A DNA stretch of 26,636 nucleotides from Clostridiales bacterium. GTDB taxonomy: Bacteria > Bacillota > Clostridia > Oscillospirales > Oscillospiraceae. A program made the translations under genes and the position numbers. Below the pieces are notes generated by a model. It saw only the letters and a list, made by a program, of their open reading frames with translations, ran no database searches and had not been told where the DNA came from. Positions 24,231 to 26,636 of the stretch are shown one piece after another. Location of the stretch: NCBI GenBank assembly GCA_019418025.1, contig DYCR01000005.1, positions 44,315 to 70,950 on the forward strand, read 5' to 3'. The first letter of the stretch is position 1. Every line of letters begins with the position of its first letter.

Positions 24231-24485
24231 ATGGTTATGGATTTAGGTTTGGCTATTTTTAAGGCCGGTTGTGCAATCGGTGCTGGTCTGTGTATGGGTA
24301 TCGGCGCTATCGGCCCCGGTATCGGCGAAGGTAACGCTGTCGGCAAGGCTCTGGAGGGCATGGCTCGTCAGCCCGAGGTCGCAGGCAACCTGCGCAGCAC
24401 CATGATCATGGGTTGTGCTATCGCCGAGACCACCGGTATCTACTCTCTGCTGATCTCTTTCCTGATCCTGTTTGCTCTGGGTTGA
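24231..24485 (+). CDS. atpE: ATP synthase F0 subunit c
   Basis: The 84-residue ring-forming proteolipid: two membrane spans joined by the polar loop ARQPEV (45-50). The ion-binding glutamate is Glu66 in AIAETTGIYS, with Thr67, Thr68 and Tyr71 in the positions used for Na+ coordination. In the first helix the residue that is Gln in Ilyobacter-type rings is Glu33 (GPGIGEGNAVG), giving the two-carboxylate pattern known from the Na+-driven ring of Fusobacterium nucleatum, with the same 33-residue separation. A 55-nt AT-rich gap with AGGAGG at 8 nt precedes the ATG, consistent with the high translation needed for this multi-copy subunit. Confidence 0.97.
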   Translation: MVMDLGLAIFKAGCAIGAGLCMGIGAIGPGIGEGNAVGKALEGMARQPEVAGNLRSTMIMGCAIAETTGIYSLLISFLILFALG

Positions 24486-24522
24486 TCTTCTTTCGAAATT
24501 TATTTGAAAGGAGATTGCCACA

Positions 24523-25029
24523 TTGGAAGGATTTGAAAGCTTTATTGGCGTAAACTTTTGGACTGCACTGTTTACCCTGCTGAACTTCCTGCTGGTGTTT
24601 TACATGGGCAAAAAGTTCCTTTTCGGACCTGTGATGAAGATGATCGCAGACCGCCAGAAGGAAATCGATGACATGTATGACTCTGCCAACAAGGCCAGCC
24701 AGCAGGCAAAGGCTCTGGAAAACGAGTACCAGTCCAAGCTCTCTCAGGCTAAGAGCACCGGCGACGAGATCGTCAAGACCGCCGTCGCACGCGCTCAGGC
24801 CAGAGAGGACGAGATCATTCGCCAGGCAAACGCCGATGCTGCCGCAATCTTGGAGAAAGCGAATGCAGACATTGCTCTGGAGAAAAAGAAAGCCCTGAAC
24901 GACGCCAAGGACGAGATTTCCGGTGTCGCAATGGCCATTGCAGAAAAGGTTGTAGAGCGTCAGCTGAATGAGGCTGACCAGCAGACACTGATTGCCAACT
25001 TCATTGACAATCTGGGAGAAAGCCTATGA
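24523..25029 (+). CDS. atpF: ATP synthase F0 subunit b
   Basis: The peripheral stalk that holds F1 against rotation; 168 residues. One N-terminal membrane span (about residues 10-28) is followed by a long charged helix rich in Ala, Lys, Glu and Gln (about 45-150), which forms the coiled-coil dimer; motifs such as LFGPVMKMIADRQKEIDDM are typical. The start is TTG at 24523, 9 nt behind AAGGAG, since the frame has no suitable ATG before the membrane span. Its stop TGA overlaps the start of atpH (ATGA, 25026-25029). Confidence 0.93.
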   Translation: MEGFESFIGVNFWTALFTLLNFLLVFYMGKKFLFGPVMKMIADRQKEIDDMYDSANKASQQAKALENEYQSKLSQAKSTGDEIVKTAVARAQAREDEIIRQANADAAAILEKANADIALEKKKALNDAKDEISGVAMAIAEKVVERQLNEADQQTLIANFIDNLGESL

Positions 25030-25565
25030 CAGATGCTGCAAGCCATTACGGTCAGGCTCTGTACGAACTGACCCGGGACGAGGGGATCTCCCAGCAGGTC
25101 CTGTCCGAGCTGACGGCCCTTGAAGCATCATTTCAGGCCGCTCCGGAATTTATCACCCTGCTGAGCACCCCGTCGATCCCCAAGCCCGAGCGCTGCCAGA
25201 TCTTGGACGACAGCTTTCGGGGACAGGTTCACCCCTATGTTCTGAATTTCTTGAAAATTCTAACAGAACGCGGCTATATGCGGCATTTTACCGGCTGCTG
25301 TCAGGTTTTCCGACGCTGCTACAACACGGACAACGGCATCATGGTCGTGACTGCTGTCACCGCCCTGCCCCTGTCTGATGCACTGCGCGAAAAGCTCACA
25401 GCCAAGCTCTCCGGCGTTACAGGCAAGACCATTGATCTACAATGCAAGGTCGATGAATCCTGTCTGGGCGGCGTTCGGCTTGATTGGGACGGCAAGCAGG
25501 TAGACGGTACCGTTCGCCACAGATTGGAAGATATCCGCGGCGTGCTGAAAAATACCGTACTCTGA
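25026..25565 (+). CDS. atpH: ATP synthase F1 subunit delta
   Basis: Links the peripheral stalk to the top of the F1 alpha subunits; 179 residues. The N-terminal helical bundle begins at ASHYGQALYELTRDEG, as in the OSCP/delta family, and includes FITLLSTPSIPKPERCQIL. The C-terminal part has VVTAVTALPLSDALREKL and the glycine-containing VDESCLGGVRL segment near the end, as in other delta subunits. It overlaps atpF by 4 nt and is followed by atpA after 19 nt. Confidence 0.94.
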   Translation: MTDAASHYGQALYELTRDEGISQQVLSELTALEASFQAAPEFITLLSTPSIPKPERCQILDDSFRGQVHPYVLNFLKILTERGYMRHFTGCCQVFRRCYNTDNGIMVVTAVTALPLSDALREKLTAKLSGVTGKTIDLQCKVDESCLGGVRLDWDGKQVDGTVRHRLEDIRGVLKNTVL

Positions 25566-25584
25566 TCAGAAAGCAGGGACTCAA

Positions 25585-26636
<1,052 letters not shown>

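Overview
The window looks like chromosomal core DNA of a strictly anaerobic, moderately GC-rich member of the Clostridia, most likely an Oscillospiraceae-type gut bacterium. The reasons are the gene order dprA-topA-trmFO, an oxygen-sensitive class III ribonucleotide reductase, acetate kinase, KtrA/KtrB-type potassium uptake, an atpZ-atpI-atpB-atpE-atpF-atpH-atpA operon with a sodium-type c subunit, strong AGGAGG ribosome-binding sites, and several Cys-rich or Firmicute-typical proteins. The taxonomic call is inference from gene content; no rRNA or other marker is present. No tRNA, rRNA, CRISPR array, insertion sequence or phage gene was seen.

Layout. (1) 1-7579, minus strand: one tightly packed operon read from a clear promoter at 7620-7647: ktrB, ktrA, a TrmH-family RNA methyltransferase, dprA, topA and trmFO (the last cut by the window edge). 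Three of the junctions overlap or are under 12 nt. (2) 7681-10184, minus: ackA, a strong terminator, then pepT with its ribosome-binding site directly behind that terminator. (3) 10324-11466, plus: tmcAL, divergent from ackA and convergent with nrdD across a perfect 14-bp bidirectional terminator. (4) 11513-13690, minus: nrdD with a sigma-A promoter, two NrdR-like boxes on the promoter, and a striking palindromic leader. (5) 14033-15951, plus: galM and an unrecognised Cys-rich protein, each with its own terminator. (6) 16146-22310, minus: recD2, comF, mreB and a GT4 glycosyltransferase fused to a CsaB-like pyruvyltransferase, all overlapping or nearly so. (7) 22607-26636, plus: the F-type ATP synthase operon, with atpA cut by the window edge.

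How the genes work together. Acetate kinase gives ATP and acetate, and the divergent TmcAL is of the family that spends acetate and ATP to modify tRNA-Met. The ATP synthase c subunit carries a two-carboxylate sodium-binding pattern, so the cell probably couples ATP synthesis or hydrolysis to Na+; subunit a has an apparent extra transmembrane hairpin. The recD2-comF-mreB-fusion operon links DNA repair and uptake genes with cell shape and wall-polymer decoration.

The points most worth following up are the mutually exclusive hairpins in the nrdD leader, the GT4-pyruvyltransferase fusion behind mreB, the inserted hairpin in AtpB together with the two-carboxylate AtpE, and the Cys-rich orphan with a possible forespore-type promoter.
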